Assembly: GCA_036390175.1 (NCBI GenBank)
Contig: DASWCG010000226.1
Span: forward strand, 1 to 9,023
Reading direction: 5' to 3'
Origin: DASQHY01 sp036390175
GTDB lineage: Bacteria > Acidobacteriota > Terriglobia > Acidiferrales > UBA7541
DNA length: 9,023 nt
Shown here: positions 5,535 through 9,023 of the stretch, in pieces
Numbering within the stretch: the stretch's first letter is position 1
Layout: each line of letters opens with the position of its first letter
The notes under the pieces: generated by a model
Seen by the model: only the letters and a program-made list of their open reading frames with translations
Database searches by the model: none
What the model was told of the DNA's origin: nothing
Position numbers and translations under genes: made by a program

Positions 5535-8500
5535 CTAGAACGCGTACCGCAGCGAGAACTGAATCAACCGCGGCGTTCCCACTATGCTGGTGATCTTGCC
5601 GAAGGGACTGTTCGTCGCGCCAATCGTTTCGACATCTGTGACCGTTGGATTGCCAAAGTTGGCGTGGTTCCAAATGTTGAAGAAGTCCGTGGTGAAGCGC
5701 AGACTCTGGTGCTCGCTGATCTTGAAATTCTTGATCAACGAAAAGTCCCAGTTCTGCTGTGATGGGCCGCGGAAGATGTTGCGCCCAAGATTGCCAAAGT
5801 CGGTCGTGCAGAAGTTGCTGTCCGTCAAGCACTGCGTTGGATAGAGCTGCGGTGCCAGTGTGAAAGCGCTGGGATTCAAATAGCCGTCAAGGCGCTTGTG
5901 GATGTCGCCGCTCGTCAGGCCGCTCGCAATCGTGGCGCCGGGAGCAAGCTGACCGCCCAGAGTAAGCGGCGTAAATCCAAGCACCAAAAAGGCGCTGCCC
6001 GCCCCGGAATCGGTCACGGAGAAAGGAGTCCCGGACTGTAAAATGGTGATGCCGCTCAGGGCCCAGCCTTGCAGCAGCATCCCCTTTGCTCCCCCTTCAT
6101 TCTTGAAGAAGGGCAGGTCGTAACGGTAGCTGACCACGAAGCGGTGCGTGCGGTCGAAGTCCGAAAGTCCGCGCGACGCTTTAAGTGTGGATTCGTCATT
6201 GAACGCCGTATTGAATGCGGTATTCCCCGATGACGTAGCGTCTGTGGAGCGCGAAAATGTGTACGCCGCCTGGAAGTAGCCGGCAGACCACCGCCGCGAC
6301 AACGTGGTCTGCAGCGAATGATAGTGCGAATAGGCGTCGTCGGCAAAGAGCTGGAATCCGGCGTAGCCGTTGATTCCCAGCGCTCTTGACCGCCCTGAAG
6401 CATTCGAAAACGTATTCGTTGTGATCACGCAGGACGTGCAGCCCGGGCCCGTCCCGGTCAGCGTCAGCGGATTGGAAGGGCTCACGCGCTGAGCTTGCAG
6501 GTTGTCGCGCGTCTCCCGCAGATGCACGGCGTGCGTGCCGACATATCCGGCCTCCAGCACCCACTGCTTGCCCAGCGAGCGCTGCACGGTCAAGTTCCAC
6601 TGCTGGGTACTGGGCACGACAAAGTGCCGGGGCACCTGAAGCCCGAAAATATTGAATGCCCCGATGCCAGCGCAGCCCGGCGCGTTCACGTAGTTGGGCG
6701 CCTGGGTGGTGTCGCCACCAGGGAAGTCCTGGAACACCGACAAGCAGCCAACGAAAGTCGTGTCAATCGTGCCCGCCTGCGGCAGTCCGTTCGGATTCGG
6801 ACTCGGGCACACCGACCCCGGAAGCGGTGTTTTGGAGAAAAAACTGCCTAAGCAGCCTGGAGAGCCTCCGCCAAACGCCACCGGCAGAAAGGGGGTTTGG
6901 AACGAGAGCTGGTCGGCGTTGCCCACATCTTCACGCACATAGTAAATTCCGTAACCGGAGCGAATCGTGGTCGTGTGGTGTCCGAACAAGTCATAGGCCA
7001 AGCCTATGCGCGGCCCTAGTCTCGTGGAATAGTTGTTGTCCAGAGTGGTGTTGTTCGCGTTGCCCGTCAGGCCCGCCACGTTCAGGCTCTTAACACAGTT
7101 GGGGTAGAGGAACGGAAACTTGCCTTGGTTGGAAAGGCTTGGATCGAGATTGCCGATGTGGCACAAGTTATCGTAGAAGGCCCCGAAAACTTCTGTCCGC
7201 AGGCCCAGGTTCAGCGTGAGATCGCTTCGAATCTTCCAGTCATCCTGCGCAAAAAAAGCGGAGTTGTTGGTGCGGTATTGGTGGTTGAACACCCCGCCGC
7301 CGCCGAAACTGAACTGCGGCGAACCCAGAAGAAAATTCTGAAAATCGCTGTTCCCATCAGGAGTGTTCGTGAAGAAGATCTCCCCGTTGAAGACTTGCGG
7401 AAAAAGCTTGTCCAGGTTCACGCGCGTATATTCACCGCCAAAGCGGAATACGTGCTTGCCTCTAACCCAGCTCAGCGTGTCCACAAAGTTGTAGTTGTTC
7501 TGCGTTTGAAACTGGTCCGCGAAAGGAGCCGGGCCGATCTCAAATCCGGAACTGGCGAAGACAAACTTGTAGATGGACGTGGTGACTTTATTCGTCGGCC
7601 GGTCGATCCCCAGGTCTTGGGCCGTCACCGGAGGGACATTGATCAGGTCGTCGTTGATATGCACGAAGCCAAAACGAAATTCATTCACCACCGTCGGCGA
7701 AAAAAGATGCGTTTCCGTTGCGTTGAAGAACCGCGCGTGCACCGGAGTGTCGAAAGGGAAGTTCAGCGACGCGGAGCTGACGCTGCTGGCTAGTGTGCTG
7801 CCCAGCGACTCCTGCAGGTCGCCCCCGCCGAAAGGCAAGAAGCTTTCCGAATCGGAAAAGAAAAATCGCGCGGAGGCTTTGTCTTGGCCGCCTCGAAATT
7901 CCCGGTCCCAATTTGTGGTGAACTGATCGTCGTTATATCTCCCCGGACGGCTGAAGACAAACACAGGGCCGCTCGGAATCAGAAACCCATTCGAGGTGCC
8001 GCCGAACTGAGTACTCTTGAACTGCAGCAGCTTGCTGACTACCGGGTCTATAGCCGTCGTCGGATTTCCGAAGAATGCCTGCGAAATGGAGGCATCTGAG
8101 CGGTCGGCCGGAAGCGCCGGGATGTTCGTGCTGATAAATGTTCCCGGGGAGAGCCCGCTGCGCTGCCGCGTCCCCTGGTAATTCACAAACAAAAACCCGA
8201 ACTTCTCTGTTCCCACGGGTCCGCCAACACTTCCCCCGAAGATGTTTTGTTTGATGGCTGGTCGTGGCTGGCCCTGACGGTTCAGGAAGAATTCGTTCGC
8301 ATTGAGGACGTCATTGCGAAAAAACTCGTAGACGTCGCCGTGAAAATCTTTCGTGCCCGACTTCAAGATGGCGTTGACGTTACCCCCGCCGTTTCTTCCC
8401 TGGCTGGCATCGTAGAGTGAGGTCTGGACCTTGAACTCCTGAATCACGTCAGGATTGGGGAGCGGAACATACGTGGCTTGGGCCACGTTGTAGTCGGTTG

Positions 8501-9023
8501 CGCTGATTCCTTCGATCAGGAAGTTGTTGTTGTCTTCGCGTTGCCCATTCACAAACAATTTCACGCTGCCCCGGCCTAGTTGTGCGGCCGCGTTCAGCTC
8601 GCTCTGCGCCCCGGTCGAAAGCGTCAGCAGTTGCTGATAGTTCTGCGTGGCCAGCGGCAGCTCCCGGACGGTCTCCGTGCCGAGCGACTGGCCGGTCGTG
8701 GCGTTGGTCGTCTCAACCGTTGTTACCCGCGCTGAAATCTCCACTTTTTCGGAAACGGAGCCTGGCTTCAGCGTGATCGTCACCTTCGTCGTTTCTGTGA
8801 CGCGGATTTCGATGCCCACAGCCTTGGCTTCGGAGAAGCCTGATTTGTTCACCACCACGGAATAGGTGCCGGGCGGCAGCAGCGTCGCCACAAATGATCC
8901 GTCTGACCCGGTCGGCAGCTTGCGTACCAGCGCTCCCGTGCGCGTATCGATGATCTGAACTTCCGCACCCGCGACCGAACCGCCGCTCGTATCCGCGACG
9001 ACTCCATTGATGGCGCCGGTCGC
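5535..9023 (-). CDS. TonB-dependent outer-membrane receptor with carboxypeptidase-regulatory-like N-terminal domain (5' end outside window)
   Basis: This is an outer-membrane gated beta-barrel importer that takes energy from TonB-ExbBD; large acidobacterial members are often proposed to import glycans or peptides, but the substrate is not readable here. The frame is open without a stop to the right edge, giving 1162 visible residues. The GTG at 8889-8891 is therefore internal; the real start and signal peptide lie outside. Visible residues 1 to about 88 form a carboxypeptidase-regulatory-like beta-sandwich ('INGVVADTSGGSVAGAEV', 'LPPGTYSVVVNKSGF'). About 114-229 is the plug ('VRELPLATQNYQQLL', 'FLIEGISATDYN', 'GGNVNAILKSGTKDFHG'). 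The rest is barrel, with aromatic-rich strands and Gly/Asn-rich loops. It ends 'QFSLRYAF' with a terminal Phe, the signature recognised by the Bam assembly machinery. No TonB box was identified; it may be upstream. Ten cysteines occur, all from visible residue 621 onward, in five close pairs. The gene converges with xerC and has no visible tie to the DNA-maintenance block. Fold and location are secure; ligand unknown. Confidence 0.93.
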   Translation of the reverse strand, partial: ATGAINGVVADTSGGSVAGAEVQIIDTRTGALVRKLPTGSDGSFVATLLPPGTYSVVVNKSGFSEAKAVGIEIRVTETTKVTITLKPGSVSEKVEISARVTTVETTNATTGQSLGTETVRELPLATQNYQQLLTLSTGAQSELNAAAQLGRGSVKLFVNGQREDNNNFLIEGISATDYNVAQATYVPLPNPDVIQEFKVQTSLYDASQGRNGGGNVNAILKSGTKDFHGDVYEFFRNDVLNANEFFLNRQGQPRPAIKQNIFGGSVGGPVGTEKFGFLFVNYQGTRQRSGLSPGTFISTNIPALPADRSDASISQAFFGNPTTAIDPVVSKLLQFKSTQFGGTSNGFLIPSGPVFVFSRPGRYNDDQFTTNWDREFRGGQDKASARFFFSDSESFLPFGGGDLQESLGSTLASSVSSASLNFPFDTPVHARFFNATETHLFSPTVVNEFRFGFVHINDDLINVPPVTAQDLGIDRPTNKVTTSIYKFVFASSGFEIGPAPFADQFQTQNNYNFVDTLSWVRGKHVFRFGGEYTRVNLDKLFPQVFNGEIFFTNTPDGNSDFQNFLLGSPQFSFGGGGVFNHQYRTNNSAFFAQDDWKIRSDLTLNLGLRTEVFGAFYDNLCHIGNLDPSLSNQGKFPFLYPNCVKSLNVAGLTGNANNTTLDNNYSTRLGPRIGLAYDLFGHHTTTIRSGYGIYYVREDVGNADQLSFQTPFLPVAFGGGSPGCLGSFFSKTPLPGSVCPSPNPNGLPQAGTIDTTFVGCLSVFQDFPGGDTTQAPNYVNAPGCAGIGAFNIFGLQVPRHFVVPSTQQWNLTVQRSLGKQWVLEAGYVGTHAVHLRETRDNLQAQRVSPSNPLTLTGTGPGCTSCVITTNTFSNASGRSRALGINGYAGFQLFADDAYSHYHSLQTTLSRRWSAGYFQAAYTFSRSTDATSSGNTAFNTAFNDESTLKASRGLSDFDRTHRFVVSYRYDLPFFKNEGGAKGMLLQGWALSGITILQSGTPFSVTDSGAGSAFLVLGFTPLTLGGQLAPGATIASGLTSGDIHKRLDGYLNPSAFTLAPQLYPTQCLTDSNFCTTDFGNLGRNIFRGPSQQNWDFSLIKNFKISEHQSLRFTTDFFNIWNHANFGNPTVTDVETIGATNSPFGKITSIVGTPRLIQFSLRYAF

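Noticed and set aside
6190..6230. Short TAFN-TAFN repeat in the receptor
   Set aside because: Only two copies of a four-residue unit; too short to count as a repeat element.
7125..7793. 222-codon plus-strand open frame inside the receptor gene
   Set aside because: It lies wholly within the well-supported receptor coding sequence on the other strand, and its Val/Arg-rich translation has no family resemblance.
8889..8891. GTG as the start codon of the TonB-dependent receptor
   Set aside because: The frame stays open to the window edge, and the 44 codons upstream encode the first half of the carboxypeptidase-regulatory-like domain, so the true start is outside.

Overview
The window looks like a chromosomal segment from an Acidobacteriota-type bacterium. 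It is GC-rich, and the strongest taxonomic cue is the large TonB-dependent receptor at the right. That protein pairs an N-terminal carboxypeptidase-regulatory-like domain with a barrel ending in the 'FNxxNHxNFGNP ... PRxIQFSLRYAF' pattern that is very common in acidobacterial genomes. The assignment is inferred from family resemblance; no rRNA or other phylogenetic marker is present.

Layout: (1) 1-295, plus strand: the C-terminal end of a flavin-containing amine oxidase whose start lies outside the window. (2) 373-1500: dprA, the single-stranded-DNA and RecA-loading protein of DNA uptake. (3) 1573-4269: topA, DNA topoisomerase I with five C-terminal zinc ribbons. (4) 4382-5422: a XerC-type tyrosine recombinase with an unusual proline/basic linker. 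(5) 5535-9023, minus strand: a TonB-dependent outer-membrane receptor whose signal peptide and start lie beyond the right edge. The Xer gene and the receptor converge on a 112-base gap. No gene-free stretch exceeds 300 bases.

The dprA-topA-xerC block is a set of DNA-maintenance genes: DNA protection during uptake, supercoil relaxation, and chromosome-dimer resolution. Its order resembles the dprA-topA-trmFO-xerC(codV)-hslV-hslU cluster known from Firmicutes, but trmFO is absent between topA and the recombinase and hslVU does not follow. dprA and topA are 72 bases apart and probably cotranscribed. The recombinase has a candidate promoter of its own, with a perfect TATAAT. The amine oxidase and the receptor look functionally unrelated to this block.

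I see no clearly novel system, RNA gene, CRISPR array or insertion sequence. The points most worth a second look are: the linker inside the Xer protein; five close cysteine pairs confined to the second half of the receptor barrel; charged low-complexity inserts in TopA; a palindromic motif between topA and xerC; and a very long antisense open frame over topA, which codon usage explains.
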